Below, in pieces: positions 9,309 through 18,765 of a stretch of DNA of 64,000 nucleotides (the stretch's first letter is position 1; the number at the start of each line of letters is the position of its first letter). Source of the stretch: Neorhizobium galegae (GTDB taxonomy: Bacteria > Pseudomonadota > Alphaproteobacteria > Rhizobiales > Rhizobiaceae); assembly GCF_017877135.1 (NCBI RefSeq), contig NZ_JAGIPH010000009.1, forward strand, positions 124,001 through 188,000, read 5' to 3'. The translations under genes were made by a program, and so were the position numbers. The notes under the pieces are model-generated. The model did no database searches and was not told the origin of the DNA. It worked only from the letters and a program-made list of their open reading frames with translations.

Positions 9309-11243
9309 CTACGCCGCTGACGGCGTAGGCGAAGGGCCAGCATAACCATGGTTGCGCAGGATCGCGCCGATCTCGTCGAGAATGGCCGGATCATCAATCG
9401 TTGCCGGCATCTTCCACGGCAAGCCATCGGCGATTTTCTGCATCGTGCCGCGCAGGATCTTGCCGGAACGGGTCTTTGGCAGGCGCTCGACGATCATCAC
9501 GGTCCGGAAGGCTGCCACCGGGCCGATTTCCTGGCGCACCAGATCCACCACCTCACGAATGATCAGGGCGCTATCGCGCGTCACGCGGTTCTTCAAGACG
9601 AGGAAGCCGCAGGGGATCTGCCCCTTCAAGGCGTCCATGACCCCGATGACCGCACATTCGGCGACATCCGGATGCATGGCACAGACCTCTTCCATAGCTC
9701 CGGTGGAAAGACGATGGCCAGCGCAATTGATGATATCGTCGGTGCGTGCCATGACGAAGACATACCCATCCTCGTCGCGCATGCCGGCGTCGGCCGTCTT
9801 ATAGTAGCCGGGAAACTCGTCGAGGCAGGTCGCGCGAAAGCGCTGGTCGGCATTCCAGAAGCTGACGAGGCAACCGGGGGGCAGGGGGAGCCGGATCACG
9901 ATATTGCCGAGCGTGCCGGCCTCCACCGGATGTCCGGCATCGTCGACAACCTCGATCGCATGCCCCGGCATTGGAAGGGTCGGCGAGCCGTATTTGAACG
10001 GCAGGAGCCCGAGGCCCGCCGGATTGGCCGCAATCGCCCACCCGGTTTCCGTCTGCCACCAATGGTCGATCACCGGCACTTTCAACAGGCGCTCGGCCCA
10101 TTTCAGCGTTTCCGGGTCGGCGCGTTCGCCGGCAAGAAACAGGGCGCGCAGACCCGACAGGTCATGACGGTAGACGAGATCACCGTCGGGGTCATCGCGG
10201 CGGATGGCACGAAAGGCAGTGGGCGCCGTAAACAGCACCTTCACGTCATAATCCTCGATCACCCGCCAGAAGGCCGCCGAATCCGGCGTTCCCACGGGCT
10301 TTCCCTCGAAGACGACGGTGGCATTGCCCGCCAGCAGCGGGCCGTAGACGATGTAGGAATGTCCGACCACCCAGCCGATATCGGAGGCCGCCCAGAAGGC
10401 TTCGCCGGGCGAGACGCCGTAGATATTGGCCATGGTCCAGTTGAGCGCCACCATGTGCCCGCCATTGTCGCGCACGACGCCCTTAGGCTGACCCGTGGTG
10501 CCCGACGTATAGAGAATATAGAGCGGGTCTGTGGCTGCCATGACGGCGCAGGGCACCACGGTTCCCTTTGCCTTTTCCACCTCCACCAGATGGGCAAAAT
10601 CCGCATCGCCATGTTCGTAGCGCAGCGCGGCATGCAGCTGGTCGCGCTGCAGGATCAGACAGCAATCCGGCTTCACCCGCGCCATGTCCACCGCCTGGTC
10701 GAGCAGAGGCTTGTAGGGAACAACCCGGCCCGGTTCCAGACCGCAGCTGGCGCTGATCACCACCTTTGCCTGCGAATCATCCAGCCGCGTCGCCAGTTCA
10801 TGGGCAGCAAATCCGCCGAACACCACCGAATGGATGGCACCCAAACGGGCGCAGGCCAGCATGGAAAAGATCGCCTCCGGCACCATCGGCATGTAGATGA
10901 TGACGCGATCGCCCTTCTCCACACCGAGATTCTTGAGGACAGCGGCCACGGCCTGCACTTCCGTCAGCATGTCATCATAGGAATAGATGCGCTGGTCGCC
11001 GGTCATAGCGCTATCGAAGATCAGGGCCCGATCACCGCCGCGCCCGTCGGCGATATGGCGGTCAAGGCAATTATAGCAGGTATTGGTCTCGCCATCGGCA
11101 AACCAGCGACCGTAAACGCCCTGATCCGGATCAAAGACGCGCGTCGGCGGCTTGAACCAGTGCAGCGCCTTTGCCGCCTCGCCCCAGAAGGATTCCGGGT
11201 CCTGCTGCCATTCCTGATAGACCTCGTGATACCGGCTTTGCAT
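9309..11243 (-). CDS. prpE: Propionyl-CoA synthetase (AMP-forming acyl-CoA ligase)
   Basis: 644-residue adenylate-forming ligase closest in pattern to PrpE/ACSS3, which activates propionate (and to some extent acetate) to the CoA thioester. Motifs include YTSGTTGQPKG, WWQTETGWAI, ARTDDIINCAGHRLSTGAME and LPKTRSGK with the catalytic lysine at 595. It differs from the neighbouring acs in the N terminus (YHEVYQEWQQDPESFWGEAA) and in DNGGHMVALNWTM, as PrpE proteins do. A good GGGAGGAT site precedes the ATG at 11243. No other propionate genes (prpB/C/D, pccAB) are in the window, so it probably feeds a methylmalonyl-CoA route encoded elsewhere; that is inference. Confidence 0.88.
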   Translation of the reverse strand: MQSRYHEVYQEWQQDPESFWGEAAKALHWFKPPTRVFDPDQGVYGRWFADGETNTCYNCLDRHIADGRGGDRALIFDSAMTGDQRIYSYDDMLTEVQAVAAVLKNLGVEKGDRVIIYMPMVPEAIFSMLACARLGAIHSVVFGGFAAHELATRLDDSQAKVVISASCGLEPGRVVPYKPLLDQAVDMARVKPDCCLILQRDQLHAALRYEHGDADFAHLVEVEKAKGTVVPCAVMAATDPLYILYTSGTTGQPKGVVRDNGGHMVALNWTMANIYGVSPGEAFWAASDIGWVVGHSYIVYGPLLAGNATVVFEGKPVGTPDSAAFWRVIEDYDVKVLFTAPTAFRAIRRDDPDGDLVYRHDLSGLRALFLAGERADPETLKWAERLLKVPVIDHWWQTETGWAIAANPAGLGLLPFKYGSPTLPMPGHAIEVVDDAGHPVEAGTLGNIVIRLPLPPGCLVSFWNADQRFRATCLDEFPGYYKTADAGMRDEDGYVFVMARTDDIINCAGHRLSTGAMEEVCAMHPDVAECAVIGVMDALKGQIPCGFLVLKNRVTRDSALIIREVVDLVRQEIGPVAAFRTVMIVERLPKTRSGKILRGTMQKIADGLPWKMPATIDDPAILDEIGAILRNHGYAGPSPTPSAA

Positions 11244-11362
11244 CTGATCCTCCCATCGTCCGCCACTGCCCTCTGATGCAGTTTAGAAGCAGCTGATGAG
11301 AGCGAAAAGCCCGACGAAAGGGGAAGGCATCGCAAGCCTGGGACTCCGAGGCTTGCGCTTTG

Positions 11363-12022
11363 TCAACGATGGCCGAAGATTGCGGAGCCGACCCGCACGC
11401 TCGTCGCCCCAAAGGCAATTGCCGTTTCAAAATCGCCCGACATGCCAATGGACAGTTTCTCGACGCCGGCCTCGCGGCCGAGCTTTGCAAGAAGTGCGAA
11501 ATAGGGGCCCGGATTGTCGTCAGCCGGCGGGATGCACATCAGCCCCTCCACCGACAAACCGAGCTCCTTGCGGCAGAAATCAACGAAAGCCACCGTCTCC
11601 TTCGGCGCGATGCCGGCTTTTTGCGGCTCCATGCCGATATTGACCTGGACATAAAGCCTGCATGGTTTTCCCTGCGTCTGCATCTCGGTGGCAACGGCGC
11701 GGGCGATCTTCTCGCGGTCGACCGTTTCGATCACGTCAAACAGGGCAACCGCATCGGCAGCCTTGTTGGATTGCAGCGGGCCGATGAGGTGAAGCTCGAT
11801 GCCCGGTGTCTCCGATTTCAGCTGCGGCCACTTGCCCTGGCTTTCCTGGACGCGGTTTTCGCCGAACACACGCTGGCCCGCGGCAATGACGGGGCGGATG
11901 GCATCGGCCTCGAATGTCTTCGACACAGCTACGAGCGTCACAGAGCGTTCAGCCCGGCTTGCATCGTGCTCCGCCGCACTTATCTTTGTGCGGACCTCTG
12001 CCAGTCTTTCCTCGATCGTCAT
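11363..12022 (-). CDS. YggS/PLPBP family pyridoxal-phosphate homeostasis protein
   Basis: 219-residue single-domain (alanine-racemase-like TIM barrel) PLP-binding protein. The PLP lysine is K35 in VAVSKT; GENRVQE, HLIGPLQSNK, VQVNIG...KAG, GLMCIPP and LSIGMSGDFETAI are family hallmarks. The family has no known enzymatic reaction; it buffers free PLP and affects branched-chain amino-acid and CoA metabolism. The start was chosen at 12022 (AAGGAGAGG just upstream) rather than an upstream in-frame start 90 bases away that would add an atypical arginine-rich tail. It is divergent from leuS, a common arrangement in Rhizobiales. Confidence 0.9.
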   Translation of the reverse strand: MTIEERLAEVRTKISAAEHDASRAERSVTLVAVSKTFEADAIRPVIAAGQRVFGENRVQESQGKWPQLKSETPGIELHLIGPLQSNKAADAVALFDVIETVDREKIARAVATEMQTQGKPCRLYVQVNIGMEPQKAGIAPKETVAFVDFCRKELGLSVEGLMCIPPADDNPGPYFALLAKLGREAGVEKLSIGMSGDFETAIAFGATSVRVGSAIFGHR

Positions 12023-12192
12023 GGCCTCTCCTTGGGGTCGATGGCATTCTCTCTCGTCCGGCGATACCGCCAGAAGGGCCGAATGCCAAGTGTTTGATCG
12101 CCCGCGGCGCATCGGGCACCCTCAAAACTTGACGCTCACCGGCTTTCGTGGTGAAGGTCTCGCATCTTATTCATACCCGGAATTTCACTGAA

Positions 12193-14826
12193 ATGGCGAC
12201 CGAACGTTACAATCCGCGGGATGCCGAACCCCGTTGGCAGACAAAGTGGGCCGAAGAGAAGACCTTCGAGACCGACAACAACGACACCCGCGAAAAGTAC
12301 TACGTGCTCGAGATGTTCCCCTATCCGTCGGGCCGCATCCACATGGGCCACGTGCGCAACTATGCGATGGGTGATGTGGTTGCGCGCTACAAGCGGGCCC
12401 GCGGCTTCAACGTGCTGCATCCGATGGGCTGGGATGCCTTTGGCATGCCGGCAGAAAACGCCGCCATGCAGAACAAGGTTCATCCGAAGGACTGGACCTA
12501 CCAGAACATCGCCACCATGCGGGCGCAGCTGAAGTCGATGGGCCTGTCGCTCGACTGGTCGCGCGAGTTTGCGACCTGCGACGTCGATTATTATCACCGC
12601 CAGCAGTACCTGTTCCTCGACATGATGGAAAAGGGGCTGGTCTACCGCAAGCAGTCAAAGGTCAACTGGGACCCGGTCGACCAGACGGTTCTGGCGAACG
12701 AGCAGGTCATCGACGGCCGCGGCTGGCGCTCCGGCGCATTGGTCGAGCAGCGCGAGTTGACGCAGTGGTTCTTCAAGATCACGGAATTTGCCGAGGATCT
12801 GCTGGTAGCTCTCGACGGTCTCGACCAATGGCCGGAAAAAGTGCGCCTGATGCAGAAGAACTGGATCGGTCGCTCGGAAGGGCTGACGATCCGCTGGGAA
12901 CTGTCGCAAGAAAGCACCTCCAAGGCCGGCTGCCGCGAGATCGAGGTCTATACGACCCGTCCGGATACGCTGTTCGGCGCGTCATTCCTCGCCATTTCCG
13001 CCGATCATCCGGTGGCAAAGGCGATTGCGGCAAGTAACGCCGAGGCCGCCGCGTTTGCCGAGGAATGCCGCCGGCAGGGCACATCGCTTGCCGCACTCGA
13101 AACGGCGGAAAAGAAGGGGTTCAACACCGGCCTCACCGTCAAGCATCCGCTCGATCCGAGCTGGGAGCTGCCTGTCTACATCGCCAATTTCATACTGATG
13201 GACTATGGCACGGGCGCGATCTTCGGCTGCCCCTCCGGTGACCAGCGCGACCTCGATTTCGCCCGCAAGTATGATCTGCCGGTCGTGCCGGTGGTGATGC
13301 CGAAGGACGGCGATGCGGCAAGCTTCACCGTGGGCGACGAGGCCTATGTCGGCGATGGCGTGATGATCAATTCGCGCTTTCTCGATGGCCTTTCGACAGA
13401 CGACGCCTTCCAGAAGGTGGCGGACCTCCTGTCTCAACAGCAGGTCGGCAATGCGCCGCAGGCCGCGCGCAAGGTGAACTTCCGCCTGCGCGACTGGGGT
13501 GTTTCGCGCCAGCGCTACTGGGGCTGCCCGATCCCGGTCATCCATTGCGAAGTCTGCGGCGTGGTGCCGGTGCCGAAGAAGGATCTTCCCGTCCAGCTGC
13601 CGGATGACGTCACCTTCGACGTTCCCGGCAATCCGCTCGACCGTCACGCGACCTGGCGACATGTGGCCTGCCCGCAATGCGGCCATGATGCGCGGCGTGA
13701 AACCGACACGATGGACACGTTCGTCGATTCGAGCTGGTATTTCGCCCGTTTCACCGCCCCATGGGAAGACCGCCCCACGGACCCGGCAGTTGCCGACCGC
13801 TGGCTGCCAGTCGACCAGTATATCGGTGGCATCGAGCACGCGATCCTGCATCTGCTTTATTCGCGCTTCTTCACACGCGCCATGCGCGAAACCGGCCATG
13901 TGAACCTCAGCGAACCCTTCAAGGGCCTCTTTACGCAGGGCATGGTGGTGCATGAAACCTATCGCCTCGGCGAAGGGCAGAACGGTCAGTGGGTGGCGCC
14001 GGCGGAAATCCGCATCGAGGATATCGATGGGGCCCGCAAGGCCTATATGCTGACGTCCGGCGAGGAAGTGTCGATCGGCTCGATCGAAAAAATGTCGAAG
14101 TCGAAAAAGAACGTTGTCGATCCGGATGATATCATCGCCTCCTACGGTGCAGATACCGCCCGCTTCTTCGTTCTGTCGGATTCGCCGCCGGAGCGCGATG
14201 TGATCTGGTCGGAATCCGGTGTCGAAGGCGCGCACCGCTTCGTTCAGCGCGTCTGGCGCCTCGTGTCGGAAGCCGCTCCTACCTTGAGTGCCGCCGAAGC
14301 AAAGCCGGCTCACGAAGGCTCGGCGCTCGCCATTTCGCAGATCGCCCACAAGACGCTGAAAGCGGTCGAGGGTGATTACGAAAAGCTTGCCTTCAACAAG
14401 GCTGTCGCCAGGATCTATGAGCTGGTGAATTCGCTGGCGCAACCGCTGACGCAGGTTGCGGGCGGCAGCGCCGATGCGGCAACCGTTTCCGCCGTTCGCG
14501 ATGCCACGCAGATCCTGGTGCAGCTGATCGCACCCATGACACCGCATCTGGCGGAAGAGTGCTGGTCCGTCCTTGGAAACGAGGGTCTGATTGCGCAGGC
14601 CGGCTGGCCTGTCTTTGATGCAGCACTCGTGGCCGACAATGACGTGCTGCTGCCGGTGCAGATCAATGGCAAGAAGCGGGCGGAATTGACAATCGCCCGT
14701 GACGCGGATCACAATACTATCGAGCAGGCAGTCCTGCAGATTGAAGCGGTGCGTACGGCCCTTGCCGGCGGTGCGCCGAAAAAGATCATCATCGTCCCAC
14801 AGAGGATCATCAACATTGTTGTTTGA
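12193..14826 (+). CDS. leuS: Leucyl-tRNA synthetase
   Basis: 877-residue class I aminoacyl-tRNA synthetase charging tRNA-Leu. The HIGH signature appears as HMGH (50-53) in YPSGRIHMGHVRNY and the KMSKS loop at 633-637. The CP1 editing domain is present (TTRPDTLFGASF, GTGAIFGCPSGDQRDLDFA), and a zinc-type cysteine pair CEVCG/CPQCG sits in the middle. The start was set at ATG 12193 (MATERYNPRD), the conserved N terminus; an upstream in-frame start would add 15 unconserved residues. Its last bases overlap the start of lptE, and holA follows, so leuS-lptE-holA form one unit. Confidence 0.96.
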   Translation: MATERYNPRDAEPRWQTKWAEEKTFETDNNDTREKYYVLEMFPYPSGRIHMGHVRNYAMGDVVARYKRARGFNVLHPMGWDAFGMPAENAAMQNKVHPKDWTYQNIATMRAQLKSMGLSLDWSREFATCDVDYYHRQQYLFLDMMEKGLVYRKQSKVNWDPVDQTVLANEQVIDGRGWRSGALVEQRELTQWFFKITEFAEDLLVALDGLDQWPEKVRLMQKNWIGRSEGLTIRWELSQESTSKAGCREIEVYTTRPDTLFGASFLAISADHPVAKAIAASNAEAAAFAEECRRQGTSLAALETAEKKGFNTGLTVKHPLDPSWELPVYIANFILMDYGTGAIFGCPSGDQRDLDFARKYDLPVVPVVMPKDGDAASFTVGDEAYVGDGVMINSRFLDGLSTDDAFQKVADLLSQQQVGNAPQAARKVNFRLRDWGVSRQRYWGCPIPVIHCEVCGVVPVPKKDLPVQLPDDVTFDVPGNPLDRHATWRHVACPQCGHDARRETDTMDTFVDSSWYFARFTAPWEDRPTDPAVADRWLPVDQYIGGIEHAILHLLYSRFFTRAMRETGHVNLSEPFKGLFTQGMVVHETYRLGEGQNGQWVAPAEIRIEDIDGARKAYMLTSGEEVSIGSIEKMSKSKKNVVDPDDIIASYGADTARFFVLSDSPPERDVIWSESGVEGAHRFVQRVWRLVSEAAPTLSAAEAKPAHEGSALAISQIAHKTLKAVEGDYEKLAFNKAVARIYELVNSLAQPLTQVAGGSADAATVSAVRDATQILVQLIAPMTPHLAEECWSVLGNEGLIAQAGWPVFDAALVADNDVLLPVQINGKKRAELTIARDADHNTIEQAVLQIEAVRTALAGGAPKKIIIVPQRIINIVV

Positions 14827-15337
14827 ACTCTCACCGGCCCTTCGCCGCGCAAGCCAGCTTGTGCTCATTCTTGCAGCCGCGGTGTCCCTGTCGGCCTGCC
14901 AGGTGCGACCGCTCTATTCATCCACAAGCGGTACACCGCAGAAGCTGGCGGCGATCAAGTTCTCTGCAGCCGGCGACCGGGTGGGTCAGGTGGTGCGAAA
15001 CCAGCTGATCTTCCTGACGAGCGGTGGTGCAGGGGAGGCGGTAACGGCCGACTATCAGCTTGCAATGAGCGTGACGTCGGTTCGCGCCGACATTCTGGAT
15101 GACCAGATCTCCCAGAGCGTGACCCCCGGCCGCGTCACCGTATCGGCAACCTATACGCTCACCAAGATTAGTGACGGCAAGGTCCTGCGGACCGCGACGC
15201 GCTCTGTGACGTCGCTCGTCGATATCGGCAACCAGCAGTTTGCCAAACTTCGCGCCTACCGCGATGCGGAAGACCGCGCTGGACGTGAACTTGCCGAATT
15301 CATCCGCGCGGATCTTGCTGCTACCCTTGGCCGCTGA
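14816..15337 (+). CDS. lptE: LPS assembly lipoprotein LptE
   Basis: About 173 residues. It is an outer-membrane lipoprotein that plugs LptD and helps insert lipopolysaccharide. A lipoprotein signal is plain: a hydrophobic core (LVLILAAAVS) and lipobox LSAC with cysteine at position 28, followed by the conserved QVRPLYS. Translation must begin at a TTG, at 14816 or 14819, inside the 3' end of leuS; AGAGGA nine bases upstream supports it. The nearest in-frame alternatives further upstream would put a long basic extension before the signal peptide. The order leuS-lptE-holA is conserved widely in proteobacteria, which supports the call despite the weakly conserved sequence. Confidence 0.85.
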   Translation: MLFELSPALRRASQLVLILAAAVSLSACQVRPLYSSTSGTPQKLAAIKFSAAGDRVGQVVRNQLIFLTSGGAGEAVTADYQLAMSVTSVRADILDDQISQSVTPGRVTVSATYTLTKISDGKVLRTATRSVTSLVDIGNQQFAKLRAYRDAEDRAGRELAEFIRADLAATLGR

Positions 15338-15342
15338 GCGCC

Positions 15343-16389
15343 ATGGCGGAAATCAAGGCCCATGAGTTCGAGCGGCTGTTGCCGAAAGCCGCGCAACTCT
15401 ACCGGATTTTCCTGATCTACGGACCCGATCGCGGACTTGTTTCGGAACGTGCCGGCGAGCTGGCGGCAAAGGCCGGCGTCTCGCAGGACGACCCGTTCTC
15501 CTTTACACGGCTGGATCTCTCCGACCTTCAGGGCGATCCCGGTCGTCTCGTGGACGAAGTCAATTCGGTAGGCCTTTTCGGCGGCAATAAGCTGGTCTGG
15601 CTGCGTGGAAACGGCAGCGAGAAGCCGCTGGCAGATGCGCTGCAGGTCCTACTTGCAGGACCTGAACCGGAAAACCTTCTGATCATCGAAGGTGGTGATC
15701 TCAAGAAAACCAATGTGCTGCGCAAGCTTTGCGAACCGGCCAAGCTTGCGGTTGCCATCCCCTGCTATGCGGATGACGTCAAGTCTTTGAATCTGTTGAT
15801 AGATCACGAGCTTTCAGCAGAAAACCTGCGCATCACCGCCGATGCACGTGAACGGCTTCTGGAAGGGCTGGGCGGCGACCGCGTGGCATCTCGCAACGAG
15901 ATCCGCAAGCTCGCCCTCTATTGCCGCGGCAATGCCGTCATCGAGGAACATCACGTGACGGAGATCATCGGTGATGCTAGTGCCATCTCCACCGATGATG
16001 CTCTTGATTGCGTGCTGAAGGGAGACTTGCCCGGACTTCATCGAGCCATCCAGAAGATCGTCAGTTCAAAGACGCCGATCTTTCTCGTGCTGCAGTCTTG
16101 TCTGCGCCAATTTCAACTGCTCGACCTTATGCGTGCCGAAATGGATGAGAAGCGCAGCCAGCCGGCGCAGATCATGCAGACAATGGGCCGCCATATCCAT
16201 TTCAAGCGCAAGCCCCTATTTGAGAAGGCGCTCCGCAGCTGGACGGGTGAGGCCCTGGCCCGCGAGACCAATCGCCTCCAAACCGCCGTTCTCCACTCTC
16301 GCCAGAAGGCAGTTCTGGAAGATACCATCGCGTTTCAGACCTTGCTCGCGACGGCGCTTCAATCTGCACGAGGTGCAGCGCGCGGCTAA
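15343..16389 (+). CDS. holA: DNA polymerase III subunit delta
   Basis: 348-residue clamp-loader subunit that opens the beta clamp. The N-terminal AAA+-like domain (YRIFLIYGPDRGLVSERAGE, with no functional Walker A, as expected for delta), the middle DDVKSLNLLIDHEL region and the C-terminal collar (LDCVLKGDLPGLHRAIQKI...VLQSCLRQF) match HolA, and the length is typical. It begins five bases after the lptE stop, so it is cotranscribed with leuS and lptE. It converges on parB with only 45 bases between the stops. Confidence 0.92.
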   Translation: MAEIKAHEFERLLPKAAQLYRIFLIYGPDRGLVSERAGELAAKAGVSQDDPFSFTRLDLSDLQGDPGRLVDEVNSVGLFGGNKLVWLRGNGSEKPLADALQVLLAGPEPENLLIIEGGDLKKTNVLRKLCEPAKLAVAIPCYADDVKSLNLLIDHELSAENLRITADARERLLEGLGGDRVASRNEIRKLALYCRGNAVIEEHHVTEIIGDASAISTDDALDCVLKGDLPGLHRAIQKIVSSKTPIFLVLQSCLRQFQLLDLMRAEMDEKRSQPAQIMQTMGRHIHFKRKPLFEKALRSWTGEALARETNRLQTAVLHSRQKAVLEDTIAFQTLLATALQSARGAARG

Positions 16390-16434
16390 ACCGCGGTTTT
16401 CGGTCCAAAATCGGGGCTTATCGGTCTGGAACGC

Positions 16435-17316
16435 CTATCGGCGCTCCAAAAGCCGGCAGACTTCTTCCAGCTGTTCCAGCGTACGATAGGAAATGCGGAT
16501 CTGGCCGCTACCGCTCTTGTGGCTGATCTTCACGTCCAGTCCAAGCGCATCCGTTAACGTCCGCTCCAGCGCCAGAGTGTCGGAATCCTTCTCCGGAGCC
16601 CGCGACAGCGTCTGCGGCTCACTTTGTGCCTTGATGTCATTCTGGGCCAGTCGTTCGGCATCCCGCACCGACATACCCTTGGCGACGATGGTGCGGGCAA
16701 GCGCTGCCGGATCGGATGTCGACACAAGCGCACGTGCGTGGCCGGCCGAGAGATCGCCCGACGAGAGCATATCCCGCACCGGTTCCGGCAGTTTCAGCAG
16801 GCGCAGGCTGTTGGCCACATGGCTTCGGCTCTTGCCGATGATCTCGCCAAGATCGTTCTGCGTGTAGCCATGTTCGGCGATCAGCTGCTCATAACCCAGC
16901 GCTTCTTCCAGCGGATTGAGGTCCGAACGCTGGACGTTTTCGACGATCGCGATTTCCAGCGCCGTGCGATCATCCACATCGCGGACGATCACCGGGATTT
17001 CGATCAAACCCGACAGCTGGGCTGCACGCCAGCGGCGCTCACCGGCAATAATTTCAAAATCATTTCCAACCGGGCGGACGACGACTGGCTGGACAATCCC
17101 GTGCTGACGGATGGAGCTCGCCAGGTCCTGCAACTCGGCTTCATCGAATGTGCGGCGCGGGTTGCGCGGATTGCGCAACACATGTTCAATGGGCACCAGT
17201 CGATCGGGATTGACAGCGCGCGCCGCAGGCTCGCCCACCGGCAAAGCCTGGTCCATTTCGCCGATCAATGCGGCAAGGCCGCGACCGAGGCGCCGCTTGG
17301 AAAGATCTTCACTCAT
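16435..17316 (-). CDS. parB: Chromosome partitioning protein ParB
   Basis: 293-residue CTP-dependent DNA clamp that loads at parS and spreads to form the origin segregation complex. It has an N-terminal ParA-interacting tail (RRLGRGLAALIGE, 9-20), the CTP-binding/nuclease-fold domain with GERRWRA (92-98) and ENVQR (126-130), a helix-turn-helix that reads parS (YTQNDLGEIIGKSRSHVANSL) and a C-terminal dimerisation domain. It lies directly downstream of parA (20-base gap), in the standard rsmG-parA-parB order. Its likely binding sites (TTCACGTGAA cores) are in this window, the best within rsmG. Confidence 0.96.
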   Translation of the reverse strand: MSEDLSKRRLGRGLAALIGEMDQALPVGEPAARAVNPDRLVPIEHVLRNPRNPRRTFDEAELQDLASSIRQHGIVQPVVVRPVGNDFEIIAGERRWRAAQLSGLIEIPVIVRDVDDRTALEIAIVENVQRSDLNPLEEALGYEQLIAEHGYTQNDLGEIIGKSRSHVANSLRLLKLPEPVRDMLSSGDLSAGHARALVSTSDPAALARTIVAKGMSVRDAERLAQNDIKAQSEPQTLSRAPEKDSDTLALERTLTDALGLDVKISHKSGSGQIRISYRTLEQLEEVCRLLERR

Positions 17317-17336
17317 TTCATTTTACCCTTGGCAGA

Positions 17337-18128
17337 TCAGGCAGCCTTACGCCGCCGTTCGCGCTGAATGACCTCGGAGGCCAGCTGCAAATAGGCCTGG
17401 CTTCCCGCGCATTTCAGATCATAGAGGATGGCGGGCTTGCCATAGGAGGGCGCCTCGGAGACGCGAACATTGCGTGGAATGAGCGTGTGGTAGACTTTCT
17501 CGCCGAGATAGGTACGCACATCATTCACCACCTGCTGCGCGAGGTTGTTGCGTGCGTCAAACATTGTGAGCACGATCCCCTGAATATCGAGACCCGGATT
17601 GATCGTCTGACGCACCTGATTGACCGTCTCCAGAAGCTGGCTCAAACCCTCCAGTGCGAAGAATTCGCACTGCAGCGGAACCAAGACCGAATGAGCGGCC
17701 GCCATAGCGTTGATGGTCAGCAGATTAAAGGAGGGAGGGCAATCGAGCAGGATATAGGAAAAATCGAGCGCCTCGACCGTTTGCAGCGCGCGGCGCAGCC
17801 GGAAAGCGCGATCGGCATCGCGGCCGATTTCCATCTCAAGACCGAGAAGATCCATCGTGGAGGGAACGATGAAAAGGTTCGGAACGGCAGTGGCGATAGC
17901 GGCATCCCGGATGGTCTGGCTACCCATCATCACGTCGAAGGACGACATCTTGCGATCCTTCCGGTCAATGCCGAGCCCTGTGCTGGCATTACCCTGCGGA
18001 TCGAGGTCAACAATCAGAACCCGTTCGCCAATAGCGGCCAGAGCCGTCGCGAGATTGATGGCGGTCGTCGTTTTGCCGACACCACCCTTCTGGTTGGCGA
18101 TTGTGATGATCCGATTGCTCTCGTACAT
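17337..18128 (-). CDS. parA: Chromosome partitioning ATPase ParA
   Basis: 263-residue deviant-Walker ATPase that drives ParB-origin complexes apart. KGGVGKT (14-20) contains the signature lysine, DLDPQGNAS is the A' motif and LLDCPPSFNLLTINA is Walker B. It lacks the N-terminal helix-turn-helix of plasmid RepA/ParA proteins, so it is the chromosomal type rather than a repABC plasmid protein. It is followed by parB and preceded by rsmG with a 19-base gap. Confidence 0.96.
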   Translation of the reverse strand: MYESNRIITIANQKGGVGKTTTAINLATALAAIGERVLIVDLDPQGNASTGLGIDRKDRKMSSFDVMMGSQTIRDAAIATAVPNLFIVPSTMDLLGLEMEIGRDADRAFRLRRALQTVEALDFSYILLDCPPSFNLLTINAMAAAHSVLVPLQCEFFALEGLSQLLETVNQVRQTINPGLDIQGIVLTMFDARNNLAQQVVNDVRTYLGEKVYHTLIPRNVRVSEAPSYGKPAILYDLKCAGSQAYLQLASEVIQRERRRKAA

Positions 18129-18147
18129 GGAACACCTGCTGGTGAGG

Positions 18148-18765
18148 TCAAAGCCTGCGCTGCAGCTGAGAGACTTCCAAGATCACGGAATCATCCTCGA
18201 CAACGCTTGCATGTTGTACCAGATCGAAGTTCCAGCGGCCATGCGCTTTGTCGACTTCAGCCGCGTAATCCCGGCCTTTGTGCAGATAGGCCTTGACGGC
18301 AGGATTGGACAGCATCCAACCGGATGCGTAATCGAGCAGAAGCGGCAGTTCGGCAAGCGCACGGGCCGAAATCCGGTCGCATCGGGGTACGGTTTGCACG
18401 GCAGCTTCAATTCGCACCGGGTGAACGGAGGCACGACCGCCCGTTTCCGCAATGGCAGTTCTCAGGAAAGAAGCCTTTTTCTGGTTGCTCTCGATGAGAT
18501 GGACCCAGCCTTCTCCGAGCTCCGCCAGGAAAATCGCCGTAATGATGCCTGGGAACCCACCGCCGGAACCGAGATCCACCCACACAGCCGGCTCAGGGGA
18601 GAGCTGGAAGATCTGGGCGCTGTCGGCAATGTGGCGTTTCCAGAAATCAACCTTCGTCGAGGGAGCGACGAGATTGATAGTCCGTGCCCACTTCTGGAAG
18701 AGCGCTTCGAAGCGCTCCAGGCGGTCGACTGTTTCACGTGAAACACGTTTGCCGTTCAGTTGCAT
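18148..18765 (-). CDS. rsmG: 16S rRNA (guanine527-N7)-methyltransferase RsmG
   Basis: 205-residue SAM-dependent methyltransferase that modifies G527 of 16S rRNA; loss causes low-level streptomycin resistance in other bacteria. WVDLGSGGGFPGIITAIFLAE is the SAM loop; LIESNQKKASFLRTAIAETG and ARALAELPLLLDYA follow. ATG 18765 shares its A with the mnmG stop (TGATG), making it coupled to mnmG; a TTG three bases upstream is the only alternative. Codons 8-13 (VSRETV) are written with a perfect parS palindrome, so this gene start doubles as a ParB-loading site. Confidence 0.95.
   Translation of the reverse strand: MQLNGKRVSRETVDRLERFEALFQKWARTINLVAPSTKVDFWKRHIADSAQIFQLSPEPAVWVDLGSGGGFPGIITAIFLAELGEGWVHLIESNQKKASFLRTAIAETGGRASVHPVRIEAAVQTVPRCDRISARALAELPLLLDYASGWMLSNPAVKAYLHKGRDYAAEVDKAHGRWNFDLVQHASVVEDDSVILEVSQLQRRL
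18730..18745. promoter_or_regulatory. parS site, perfect palindrome (inside rsmG)
   Basis: TGTTTCACGTGAAACA is a perfect 16-bp palindrome and matches the bacterial chromosomal parS consensus without mismatch. It lies in the first codons of rsmG, 0.6 kb upstream of parA and about 6.3 kb from the putative oriC. ParB should load here. Confidence 0.92.

Noticed and set aside
12982..14868. Long antisense frame over leuS (628 residues)
   Set aside because: leuS motifs on the plus strand are unambiguous; antisense frame lacks any family feature.
16435..18128. repABC plasmid partition genes instead of chromosomal parAB
   Set aside because: ParA lacks the N-terminal helix-turn-helix of RepA, no repC follows, and the neighbours are rsmG, mnmG and mnmE.
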